From: Hydrogenophaga sp. IBVHS1 | GTDB taxonomy: Bacteria > Pseudomonadota > Gammaproteobacteria > Burkholderiales > Burkholderiaceae_C | Assembly: GCF_002127265.1 (NCBI RefSeq) | Contig: NZ_NFUU01000002.1 | Location: 496,001-560,000 of the forward strand | Length of the DNA: 64,000 nucleotides | Direction: 5' to 3' | Shown here: piece by piece, positions 34,640 to 42,536 of the stretch | How the letters are laid out: each line of letters begins with the position of its first letter | How positions within the stretch are numbered: the stretch's first letter is position 1 | The notes under the pieces: generated by a model | Told to the model about the DNA's origin: nothing | The model's input: only the letters and a program-made list of their open reading frames with translations | The model's database searches: none | Program-made: the position numbers and the translations under genes

Positions 34640-35472
34640 GCGAGCGCCTTCAACCGGGGCAGGGCGGCCCACGCGTTGGCCTGCGCGGCCGCCTTCATAG
34701 CGTCCACACCCATGCCGCGCAACTCGGCCACCACGGCACCGATGCGCGGCAGCTCGGCGGGTGTGTTCACGCCCTGTGCGCGACCCTCGGCGCGTTCGGC
34801 CGCTGTGGCGTAGAGCCACTGCGGCGGAATGTCGGGCGAGTCGGTCTCCAGCACCAGCGCACCGATTGGAAGGGCACTGGCGAGGCGGCGCAGTTGTTTC
34901 GCGGGTTCAAACGTCACCGCGCCACCGAAACCCAGCTTGAAGCCGAGGTCCAGAAAGGCGTTCGCCTGCTGTTCGCTGCCATTGAACGCGTGCGCGATGC
35001 CGCCCCCGGTGGGCAGCTCGCGCAGGTGCTTGAGCAACACATCGGCGCTGCGGCGCACGTGCAGGATCACCGGCAGCTGGTGCTTGCGCGCGAGCCGGAG
35101 CTGGGCTCGGTAAAAGACCTCCTGCCGCTCGCGCATCTCGGGTGTGCACAGCGCCGGCACGAAAAAATCCAGCCCGATCTCGCCCACCGCCACCAGCCGC
35201 GGGTCGTCTCGGTGTTCGTTCAGCGCCGCATCCAGCGCGTCCAGGTCGCTCTTCTGTGCCTGCGGCACGTACAGGGGATGGATGCCCAGTGCGTAGGCGT
35301 CGCCCAGGCGGTGGGCCAGCGCGCGCACGGTGTCGAAGTTGGCGCGCTCCACGGCCGGGATCACGCAGCGGCCCACGCCCAGCGCCCGGGCGCGTTCGCG
35401 CGCGGCCACCGCCAGCGCGTGGTCCGCGCCGAACTCGGGAGCATCCAGATGGCAGTGTGTGTCGATCCACAT
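34636..35472 (-). CDS. TatD family metal-dependent hydrolase
   Basis: A 278-residue TIM-barrel protein of the TatD DNase family. Metal ligands lie in IDTHCHLDAPE, VGEIGLDFF, VILHVRRSADVLLKHL, GIAHAFNGSEQQA and LETDSPDIPPQ. Family members show 3'-5' exonuclease activity on damaged DNA and are not part of Tat export. The start at 35472 (MWIDTHCHLD) is the family N-terminus. It is in operon with the deoxyinosine glycosylase and divergent from a META lipoprotein by 42 bases. Confidence 0.9.
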   Translation of the reverse strand: MWIDTHCHLDAPEFGADHALAVAARERARALGVGRCVIPAVERANFDTVRALAHRLGDAYALGIHPLYVPQAQKSDLDALDAALNEHRDDPRLVAVGEIGLDFFVPALCTPEMRERQEVFYRAQLRLARKHQLPVILHVRRSADVLLKHLRELPTGGGIAHAFNGSEQQANAFLDLGFKLGFGGAVTFEPAKQLRRLASALPIGALVLETDSPDIPPQWLYATAAERAEGRAQGVNTPAELPRIGAVVAELRGMGVDAMKAAAQANAWAALPRLKALA

Positions 35473-35514
35473 GGCGGTATAACGGGCCATTGTGCCGTCA
35501 CGAAAGGGATCTCC

Positions 35515-35940
35515 ATGTCGTCAACCTTCCGCCTCGCCGGGCTCGCTGCTCCCGTGTTGATGGTTCTTTCCGCCTGCGCCATGCCAGGCACGCCCGCTGC
35601 CGCGCCGCTGGTGGGGAGCGAATGGCGCCTGGAGGACCTGGGGGGCACCGGGGTGCTGGATCGCGTGGAGGCCACGCTGGCGTTTCCAGAAGCGGGGCGC
35701 GTGGCCGGCAATGGCTCGTGCAACCGCTTCTTTGGCTCCTACACCCTCATGAGCGACCGCATCGCCATCGGCCAGATGGGCGCCACGCGCATGGCCTGCG
35801 CGGGTGCGGTGGGCGAGCAGGAGGCGCGCTACCTCGGCGCGCTGGAGAAGGCCGAGCGGGTGGAAGTGCAGGGCAAGACGATGCGAGTGCATGTGAAGGG
35901 GATGGACAAGCCCCTTCGGTTCACAAGAACAAAACCTTAA
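35515..35940 (+). CDS. META domain lipoprotein
   Basis: A 141-residue lipoprotein. The signal peptide ends at LSAC (Cys21). One META (HslJ-like) domain follows, shown by [46 protein letters not shown] and [20 protein letters not shown]. HslJ in E. coli is an outer-membrane protein linked to novobiocin tolerance; function here is unknown. Its TAA stop shares bases with the convergent lolD stop in TTAA at 35937-35940. Confidence 0.88.
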   Translation: MSSTFRLAGLAAPVLMVLSACAMPGTPAAAPLVGSEWRLEDLGGTGVLDRVEATLAFPEAGRVAGNGSCNRFFGSYTLMSDRIAIGQMGATRMACAGAVGEQEARYLGALEKAERVEVQGKTMRVHVKGMDKPLRFTRTKP

Positions 35941-36611
35941 GTCAGCACACCCGTCGTCAGGCGAAGCACTCGGCCGCAGCGCGCCGCCAGTGCTTCATCG
36001 TGCGTGACCACAATGAAGGCCGTGCCCTGGTCGCGGGCGAGTTCCATCATCAGTTGAAACACACCCTCGGCGGTGTTGCGGTCCAGGTTGCCGGTGGGTT
36101 CGTCGGCCAGCACGCAGGCGGGCTGTGTGACCAGCGCGCGAGCGATGGCCACGCGCTGGCGCTCGCCACCCGAGAGTTCGGCCGGGCGGTGGCCCAGGCG
36201 GCTCGCCAGCCCCACACGATCCAGCATCTTCGATGCGCGTTCGGCCGCTTCGGCGCGAAGCATGCGGCGAATCCACAGCGGCATGGCTACGTTGTCGCGC
36301 GCGCTGAACTCGGGCAGCAGGTGGTGGAACTGGTACACGAAACCCAGGTGGCGGTTGCGCAGATCGCCCTGTTGCGCAGCGCTCAATCCCGACATCGCTT
36401 GCCCCATGAGCTGCACGCTGCCCTGCGTGGGCGCGTCCAGCCCGCCGAGCAGGTGCAGCAGCGTGCTCTTGCCCGAACCCGACGCACCCACGATGGCGAC
36501 CGTTTCGCCGGCGCGCACGGTCAGATCCACGCCGGTGAGCACGGTCACGTCGAGCCGGCCTTCGTGGAAACGTTTGGTGAGGCCCTTGGCCTGAAGAACG
36601 ATGTCACTCAT
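35937..36611 (-). CDS. lolD: Lipoprotein-releasing system ATP-binding protein LolD
   Basis: A 224-residue ABC ATPase of the MacB/LolD family. Motifs: Walker A in [18 protein letters not shown], the Q-loop in [12 protein letters not shown] (LolD-typical), the signature [17 protein letters not shown], Walker B in [11 protein letters not shown] and the His switch in VVTHDEA. It powers extraction of lipoproteins from the inner membrane to LolA. It overlaps lolC by eight bases. Several lipoproteins in this window would be substrates. Confidence 0.94.
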   Translation of the reverse strand: MSDIVLQAKGLTKRFHEGRLDVTVLTGVDLTVRAGETVAIVGASGSGKSTLLHLLGGLDAPTQGSVQLMGQAMSGLSAAQQGDLRNRHLGFVYQFHHLLPEFSARDNVAMPLWIRRMLRAEAAERASKMLDRVGLASRLGHRPAELSGGERQRVAIARALVTQPACVLADEPTGNLDRNTAEGVFQLMMELARDQGTAFIVVTHDEALAARCGRVLRLTTGVLT

Positions 36612-37860
36612 AGCGCAAGGCCTCGGCAGGATTCACGCGGCTCGCGCGCCAGCTCGGGTAGATGGTGGCCAGGAAGGACAGCACCAGCGAGATCACCGCG
36701 ACGGGCATGATGTCGGCCTGCTGCGGATCGCTGGGCATGCGGCTGATGAGGTAAATGTCCTGCGGGAGGAAGCTCGCGCCCAGCAGCTTTTCGAGCGCGG
36801 GCACCAGCGTGTCGATGTTGAAGGCCACGCCCAGGCCGAGCAGCAGGCCCGCGCCGGTGCCGATGATGCCGACCATGGCGCCCTGCACCATGAACACACC
36901 CATGATGCTGCGCGGGCTCGCACCCAGCGTGCGCAGGATGGCGATGTCGGCACGCTTGTCGGTCACGGTCATCACCAGCGTGGACACGAGGTTGAACGCG
37001 GCCACCGCCACGATCAGCGTGAGGATGATGAACATCATGCGTTTTTCGAGCTGCACGGCGGCAAACCAGGTGCGGTTCTGCCGCGTCCAGTCGCGCACCA
37101 GCAGGCCAGGATCAAGCCCGGCGGCGATGGAGATGGCGACCTCGCGCGCCGCGTGCAGGTCCTTGATCTTGATGCGCACGCCGGTCGGGCCTTCCACGCG
37201 GAAGATGCGCGCGGCGTCTTCCTGGTGCAGCAGGGCCAGGGCAGAGTCGTATTCAAAATGGCCGGAATTGAACACCCCCACCACGTTCATCTGCCGGATG
37301 CGCGGCACCACACCGGCGGGCGTCACCTGGCCGCTGGGGGCAATGAGGGTGACGCTGTCGCCCACGATCACGCCCAGGCTGCGCGCGAGTTCGCCACCGA
37401 GGATGACGCCGTATTCGCCCGGCACCAGGCGCGGCAGCACGGTGGCAGCGAGGTCGGCGGCCAGATCGGTCACCTTGGGTTCCAGCGCCGGATCGATGCC
37501 GCGCACCAGCGTGCCCTTCATGTCTTCGCCGCGCGCAATCAGCGCCTGTGCACCCACAAAGGGCGCTGCACCCAGCACCTCCGGGTGGCCTTCAATGCTG
37601 GCCAGCACGCGGGGCAGGTCGGGAATGGCCTGGCCGCCGGGCTCGAACACCTCGATGTGCGCGAGCACGCCGAGCATGCGGTCGCGCACCTCTTTCTGGA
37701 ACCCGTTCATGACCGAGAGCACGATGATGAGTGCGGCCACCCCCAGCGCAATGCCCAGCATGGAGACACCGGAAATGAAGGAAATGAAGCCGTTTCGCCG
37801 GGTGGCACGGCCAGCGCGCGTATAGCGCCAGCCCAGAATGAGTTCGTAGGGGGTTTGCAT
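36604..37860 (-). CDS. lolC: Lipoprotein-releasing system permease LolC/E
   Basis: A 418-residue permease with four membrane segments: one near residues 25-50 ([19 protein letters not shown]), then a large periplasmic domain, then three in the C-terminal third ([20 protein letters not shown] and following). The start at 37860 ([15 protein letters not shown]) is standard for LolC/E; the frame is open far upstream over the divergent gene but that is not coding. Only one permease gene is present, so the complex is probably a single-permease LolF-like homodimer with LolD, unless a second copy lies elsewhere. Confidence 0.93.
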   Translation of the reverse strand: MQTPYELILGWRYTRAGRATRRNGFISFISGVSMLGIALGVAALIIVLSVMNGFQKEVRDRMLGVLAHIEVFEPGGQAIPDLPRVLASIEGHPEVLGAAPFVGAQALIARGEDMKGTLVRGIDPALEPKVTDLAADLAATVLPRLVPGEYGVILGGELARSLGVIVGDSVTLIAPSGQVTPAGVVPRIRQMNVVGVFNSGHFEYDSALALLHQEDAARIFRVEGPTGVRIKIKDLHAAREVAISIAAGLDPGLLVRDWTRQNRTWFAAVQLEKRMMFIILTLIVAVAAFNLVSTLVMTVTDKRADIAILRTLGASPRSIMGVFMVQGAMVGIIGTGAGLLLGLGVAFNIDTLVPALEKLLGASFLPQDIYLISRMPSDPQQADIMPVAVISLVLSFLATIYPSWRASRVNPAEALRYE

Positions 37861-37896
37861 GGCAGCCGGCATTGTGGCATCCCCCACAATCCCTTC

Positions 37897-38850
37897 ATGT
37901 CTGCCGCCGCACGCCACCTTCTCATCCCCTTTGCCACCGCCGGCGCCTCCGACCAGCAACCCCTTTGGCCGGCCCCGGCCGTGGAAGACCTGCCGAACCT
38001 GGTCGCCTTGTTGAACGGGATGCAGGCGGTTTCGCACACCGAGTGCGGACCGGACACGCCGTCGATGCCTTACGAGCTGGTGCTGGCGGGCTTGCTCGGC
38101 CTGCCCGCAGAGCCAGGCCGTGTGCCCTGGGCCGCCTTCGAAACGCGAACCGTGGGCGAGCCCTGCGGCTGGATCAAGCCCTGCCACCTGCAGGTAGGGG
38201 GCGATCAGGTGCGCCTGGGAGACGCCGCGCTGCTCGGGCTGCAGGAGGCCGACTCCCGTGCCTTGCTGGAAGCCGCCGCACCCTATTTCGCGGAAGACGG
38301 CATGCGCCTGACTTACATGAGCCCCGGCGCGTGGCTGGCCACGGGCGAGCCTTTGCGCGACCTCACCACCTGGTCCACCGACCGCCTCGCCGGTCGCCAG
38401 CTCACGCCCGATGTGTTGCAGCACAGCGCAGGCAGCTTCGGGCCGCTGTGGCAACGGCTGCACAACGAAATGCAGATGCTGTTCTACACCCACCGCGTCA
38501 ACGACGAGCGGACCCGGCACGGCCAGTTGCCTGTGAATGCGGTCTGGCTCACAGGCGCGGGCGCGCTCAGTGCCATGCCCGCACCCGTGCCGCAGCTGGT
38601 GGTTGAAAACCGCCTGTGTGCCAGCGCACTCGCGCTGGACGCCGCCGCGTACCAGCAGGCCTGGCGGGTTGTGGATGCGGACGCCTGTGCGATGTTGCTT
38701 CGCGCCTGCCGAGCGGGGGAGCAAGTGAAGCTGACGCTGGCCGGCGAGCAACGTGCCATCACCTACGAGCCGCGCCCCACGTCGATCCGCGCGCGCATCG
38801 CCTCCATGTTTTCTGCGCGGCCGTCTCTGGCCGTGTTCGATACCTTGTGA
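37897..38850 (+). CDS. Uncharacterised protein upstream of recJ
   Basis: A 317-residue soluble protein. It opens MSAAARHLLIPFATAGASDQ and contains QAVSHTECGPDTPSMPYELV, ACHLQ-like CGWIKPCHLQVGGDQVRLGD, a YFAEDGMRLTYMSPGAW segment, and a NAVWLTGAG motif. In betaproteobacteria homologs beside recJ are often labelled cofactor-independent phosphoglycerate mutase or RpfE-type; I see none of the phosphatase metal motifs to support a mutase. It has no signal peptide. It precedes recJ by 25 bases and is probably cotranscribed. Function unknown. Confidence 0.7.
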   Translation: MSAAARHLLIPFATAGASDQQPLWPAPAVEDLPNLVALLNGMQAVSHTECGPDTPSMPYELVLAGLLGLPAEPGRVPWAAFETRTVGEPCGWIKPCHLQVGGDQVRLGDAALLGLQEADSRALLEAAAPYFAEDGMRLTYMSPGAWLATGEPLRDLTTWSTDRLAGRQLTPDVLQHSAGSFGPLWQRLHNEMQMLFYTHRVNDERTRHGQLPVNAVWLTGAGALSAMPAPVPQLVVENRLCASALALDAAAYQQAWRVVDADACAMLLRACRAGEQVKLTLAGEQRAITYEPRPTSIRARIASMFSARPSLAVFDTL

Positions 38851-38875
38851 ACCCCATGAAAGACCTCTTTTCGTC

Positions 38876-40612
38876 ATGAAGATCATCACCCGCGACGTGC
38901 CACCGCGCGCAGCCTGGGCGCTGGAGCAAGGCGGCCTGCACCCCCTGCTGGCGCGTCTGTTCGCCGCACGCGGCATCACCAGCAAGGACGAACTCGACGA
39001 CGCGCTGGCGCGCCTGATTCCACCCACCCAGATGCTCGGCGCACAGGAGGCCGCGCGCGCACTGGCCGACGCCATGGCTTTGAAACAGGCCATCTGCATC
39101 GTGGCCGACTACGACTGCGATGGCGCTACCGCCTGCGCCGTGGGACTGCGCGGCTTGCGCCTGCTCGGCGCGCCCATGGGCTTCGACCGCGTGAACTACC
39201 TCGTGCCCGACCGCGTGACCGATGGCTACGGCCTGACGCCCTCCATTGCGAAGCGCGTGAAGGCCCAGGGGGCAGACGTGCTGGTGACGGTGGACAACGG
39301 CATCGCCAGCGTGGAGGGTGTGCGCGCGGCGCGCGAACTCGGCCTGCAGGTGATCGTGACCGACCACCACTTGCCTGCCATGAAAGATGGCGAGGTCACG
39401 CTGCCGCAGGACTGCATCATCGTCAACCCCAACCAGCCCGGTTGCACCTTCGAGAGCAAGTCGATTGCGGGTGTGGGGGTGATGTTTTATTTGTTGCTGG
39501 CGCTGCGGGCGGAGTTGCGCGAGCGCGGCGTGTTTACCGCGCAGGAACAACCGCGCATCGACGCGCTGTTGCCGCTGGTGGCGCTCGGCACCGTGGCCGA
39601 CGTGGTGAAGCTCGACGCCAACAACCGACGCCTGGTCGCGCAGGGTTTGAAGCGCGTGCGCGCCGGTGCCATGCCACCGGGCATGACGGCGCTGTTTGGC
39701 GTGGCGGCGCGCAAGCCGGCCACCGCCACCGGCTTTGATTTCGGCTTTGCGCTTGGCCCGCGCCTGAACGCCGCGGGCCGCCTGGCCGACATGACGCTGG
39801 GCATCGAATGCCTGACGACCGACGATGCCTTGCGGGCGGATGAACTCGCGCGCACGCTCGATGGCATCAACCGCGAACGCAAGGTGATAGAGGGCGACAT
39901 GCGCGAGCAGGCGCTGCAACTGGCTGAGGAGATGTTCGACGAAACCGAAGAGCCGCCGCCTGCGCTGGTGGTGTTTGATCCGGACTTCCACGAAGGCGTG
40001 GTGGGCATCGTGGCATCACGCCTGAAGGACAAGCTGCACCGGCCAACGTTTGTGTTCGCGGCCAGCGGCGCCGATGGCAAGGAGAACGAGCTCAAGGGCT
40101 CGGGCCGTTCCATTGCAGGCTTTCATCTGCGCGATGCGCTCGACCTCGTGGCCAAGCGCCACCCGGGGGTGCTGCTGCGCTTTGGTGGCCATGCCATGGC
40201 AGCAGGCTGCACCATCGACGAAGAGCACCTGGAAACCTTTGAAGCCGCGCTGCAGCAGGTGGCACACGAATGGCTGGACGCCGCCACGCTGCAACGCCGT
40301 ATGGAGGCGGATGGTCCGCTGGAGACGAAGTACCGCCGGCCCGATCTGGTGGACACGCTGCACCAGGAGGTGTGGGGTCAGGGTTTTGCGCCACCGGTGT
40401 TCTGCGAGGAAGTGCAGGTGGTGTCGCAGCGGCTGGTGGGTGAGAAGCACCTGGCGCTGAAGCTCAAGCACCAGGGCGAGCCGGTCGACGGCATCTGGTT
40501 CAGCCACACCGAGCCGTTGCCCGAGCGCGTGAAGATTGCGTTTCGGCTGGACGCGGATGAGTGGCAGGGGCAGCGGCGGGTCCGGTTTCTTGTTGAGGCG
40601 GCTGAGATCTGA
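38876..40612 (+). CDS. recJ: Single-stranded-DNA-specific exonuclease RecJ
   Basis: A 578-residue 5'-3' ssDNA exonuclease used in recombination and mismatch repair. DHH motifs: IVADYDCDGATAC, LVTVDNGIASVEG and VIVTDHHLPAM. The DHHA1 domain contains RSIAGFHLRDAL and RFGGHAMAAGCTI. An OB-like domain lies at the C-terminus. The length is typical. The start at 38876 (MKIITRDVPP) suits the family. It is followed by a palindromic repeat element that separates it from convergent mscS. Confidence 0.95.
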   Translation: MKIITRDVPPRAAWALEQGGLHPLLARLFAARGITSKDELDDALARLIPPTQMLGAQEAARALADAMALKQAICIVADYDCDGATACAVGLRGLRLLGAPMGFDRVNYLVPDRVTDGYGLTPSIAKRVKAQGADVLVTVDNGIASVEGVRAARELGLQVIVTDHHLPAMKDGEVTLPQDCIIVNPNQPGCTFESKSIAGVGVMFYLLLALRAELRERGVFTAQEQPRIDALLPLVALGTVADVVKLDANNRRLVAQGLKRVRAGAMPPGMTALFGVAARKPATATGFDFGFALGPRLNAAGRLADMTLGIECLTTDDALRADELARTLDGINRERKVIEGDMREQALQLAEEMFDETEEPPPALVVFDPDFHEGVVGIVASRLKDKLHRPTFVFAASGADGKENELKGSGRSIAGFHLRDALDLVAKRHPGVLLRFGGHAMAAGCTIDEEHLETFEAALQQVAHEWLDAATLQRRMEADGPLETKYRRPDLVDTLHQEVWGQGFAPPVFCEEVQVVSQRLVGEKHLALKLKHQGEPVDGIWFSHTEPLPERVKIAFRLDADEWQGQRRVRFLVEAAEI

Positions 40613-40646
40613 CTTTCAGGATCTCGCTCATTGACCTCGCGGGCTC

Positions 40647-40738
40647 GGAGCGACTGGGCGCTCTGCTCCGCGAATGTCCTCCGGCGGCGGGAGGCCGCCT
40701 CCCCCTTTATTTCGCTGCGCAGAGCGCCCAGCCGCTCC
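40647..40738. repeat. Palindromic intergenic repeat, copy A
   Basis: The outer arms, 40647-40665 and 40720-40738, pair over 19 bases with one mismatch. Inside lie two blocks (40658-40684 and 40704-40724) that recur nearly identically, in reverse orientation, in copy B at 50358-50453. The outer stem differs from that of copy B, but each outer stem matches itself. It lies between convergent recJ and mscS, and probably acts as a bidirectional terminator. See findings. Confidence 0.85.
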
Positions 40739-40778
40739 GCGCTGAACCGGTGTAGTTGCGCGGCCGCCGTTGAAAAAA

Positions 40779-41600
40779 TCAGACTGTCGTGGCCACGGTC
40801 CGATGCAGCACAGGCGTCTCAGGCACTGGGTACCCTGCTGCGCCGAACGTGCTCACCACCGCCTTGTGCGTGTCGAAGTAGACCTGCCAGTAGTGGTCGG
40901 TGTGCGTGTAGGGGCGCACGCAAAGCAAGGGGCCTTCCGGTGTGAACTGCAGAATTTCCACATCGGGGGCGGGTGACGTGACCACATTGGGAATGGCCGC
41001 CACGGCGGTGCGCAGGCGCGCCATGGCGTCGTTCACATCCACGCCATTGGCCACCTTCGCCACGCAGTCCACCCGGCGAAACGGTTCGTGGCTGAAGTTC
41101 TGGATGTTGTCGGCAAACACCTTGTTGTTGCCCACGATGGTCGTCACGTTGTCGGGGGTGAGGATGGTGGTGGCGAACAGACCCAGTTCCTTCACCGTGC
41201 CGGTCACACCGCCCGCACAGATGAAATCGCCCACCTTGTAGGGGCGCAGCACCTGCAGGAAGATGCCTGCCGCGAAGTTGGCCAGCATGCCGCTCCAGGC
41301 CACGCCAATCGCCAGGCCCGCGCCCGCGAGCAAGGCCGCGAACGACGTGGTGCGCACGCCGAAGATGTCGAGGATCGCCAGGATCAGCACGATCGTGAGC
41401 AGCACCGAGATGATGGACTTCAGGTACTGGATCAGCGTCTGGTCGAGCTTGCGGCCCTTTTCCATGGCCCGGCCAATCAGCCCCACCGCAATGCCGATGA
41501 GCCAGCGGCCCACGATCCAGGCCGCGATGGCGCCCAGCACCTTGAGGCCGAAATCGGCGCCCTGTGTGACGAGGAAATTCCAGATGACTTCCGTGTTCAT
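40779..41600 (-). CDS. Small-conductance mechanosensitive channel (MscS family)
   Basis: A 273-residue inner-membrane channel of E. coli MscS size. Three membrane helices lie in residues 15-125. The pore helix TM3 reads LLAGAGLAIGVAWSGMLANF, with the Gly/Ala packing pattern, followed by GIFLQVLRPYKVGDFI and the beta domain (TTILTPDNVTTIVGNNKVFA). AAAGGAAA precedes the ATG at 41600. It releases solutes on hypo-osmotic shock. It is divergent from the spermidine-synthase-like gene across a 146-base gap. Confidence 0.93.
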   Translation of the reverse strand: MNTEVIWNFLVTQGADFGLKVLGAIAAWIVGRWLIGIAVGLIGRAMEKGRKLDQTLIQYLKSIISVLLTIVLILAILDIFGVRTTSFAALLAGAGLAIGVAWSGMLANFAAGIFLQVLRPYKVGDFICAGGVTGTVKELGLFATTILTPDNVTTIVGNNKVFADNIQNFSHEPFRRVDCVAKVANGVDVNDAMARLRTAVAAIPNVVTSPAPDVEILQFTPEGPLLCVRPYTHTDHYWQVYFDTHKAVVSTFGAAGYPVPETPVLHRTVATTV

Positions 41601-41746
41601 AATGTTTTCCTTTAGTAGAAGGTGATCCAACAGATGCAGCATTCACACCCACCTGGCCAACCTTGCGGTGGCGTCCCCCCCAGGACCCTGCAGGCCGACG
41701 GATTGTGCCTCTGCCGATGTGTGGCGGATAGCCGGGGTATCGGCTC

Positions 41747-42529
41747 ATGAAGGCCGGAGCCAACGCTGCAGCCCTCAAGCGGCGCACGCCGCAAACCCTG
41801 CCCGAAGTCACGGTGTCCGAGGATGGCGAAGTTCGCTTCCTGCATCTCGGCACCGAATGGATTCAGGGCTCCATGCTGCTCGATGCACCATTCGACATCG
41901 AGCTCGATTACGTCCAGCGCATGATGGCCTGGCTGCTGTTCGTGGAGCCGGATTCGGTGGCGAAGCGGCGCGCGTTGCAACTGGGTCTGGGCTCGGCCGC
42001 GCTCACCAAGTTCTGCTTCAAGAAACTGCGCATGGACACCACGGCCATCGAGATCAATCCGCAGGTGCTGGCGGTGTGTCACCAATGGTTCAAGTTGCCG
42101 GCAGACGGACCGCGCCTGCGCGTGCTGCTGGCCGATGCGGGTGAAGAGATTCGCCGCGCCGACCACATCGCCGCCTACGACGCGCTGCAGGTGGACCTGT
42201 ACGACCACGAGGCCGCCGCGCCGGTGCTCGACAGCCCCGACTTTTACGCCGATTGCCGAGCCGCATTGACCGACGACGGCGCGCTCACTGTCAATCTGTT
42301 TGGCCGCGACGCGAGCTACGAACGCTCCCTGCAAAGCATCTGCGCGGCATTTGGTGCCGACGGCGTGTGGGCCTTCAAACCCACGCGAGAGGGCAACACT
42401 GTGGTGCTGGCCCAACGCACGCCCGAGCGGCCCACCCGCATGGCGCTGCTGGCGCGCGCCGAAGCGGTGCAGACGCGCTGGGGTTTACCCGCTGTGAAGT
42501 GGCTGCGCCTGTTCAAACCGGTATCCTGA
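41747..42529 (+). CDS. Spermidine synthase-like methyltransferase-fold protein
   Basis: A 260-residue Rossmann-fold protein related to polyamine aminopropyltransferases. The nucleotide-binding start is RALQLGLGSAALTKFCFKKL, and TAIEINPQVLAVCHQWFKL places the acidic residue that holds decarboxylated SAM or SAM. YDALQVDLYDHEAAAP is in the place of the catalytic Asp loop, but the usual DxxDP is changed to QVDLYDH. A true spermidine synthase role is therefore doubtful; many bacteria carry such proteins with unknown function. It starts seven bases before the GspE-like gene ends the gap, so the two are an operon. Confidence 0.8.
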   Translation: MKAGANAAALKRRTPQTLPEVTVSEDGEVRFLHLGTEWIQGSMLLDAPFDIELDYVQRMMAWLLFVEPDSVAKRRALQLGLGSAALTKFCFKKLRMDTTAIEINPQVLAVCHQWFKLPADGPRLRVLLADAGEEIRRADHIAAYDALQVDLYDHEAAAPVLDSPDFYADCRAALTDDGALTVNLFGRDASYERSLQSICAAFGADGVWAFKPTREGNTVVLAQRTPERPTRMALLARAEAVQTRWGLPAVKWLRLFKPVS

Positions 42530-42536
42530 CTGTCGC

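Noticed and set aside
37861..39099. Extension of lolC through the recJ-linked gene
   Set aside because: LolC starts with [15 protein letters not shown] at 37860; the rest is a shadow of the divergent gene.
41747..42529. Calling this gene a functional spermidine synthase
   Set aside because: The catalytic acidic loop is altered, so only fold-level naming is justified.
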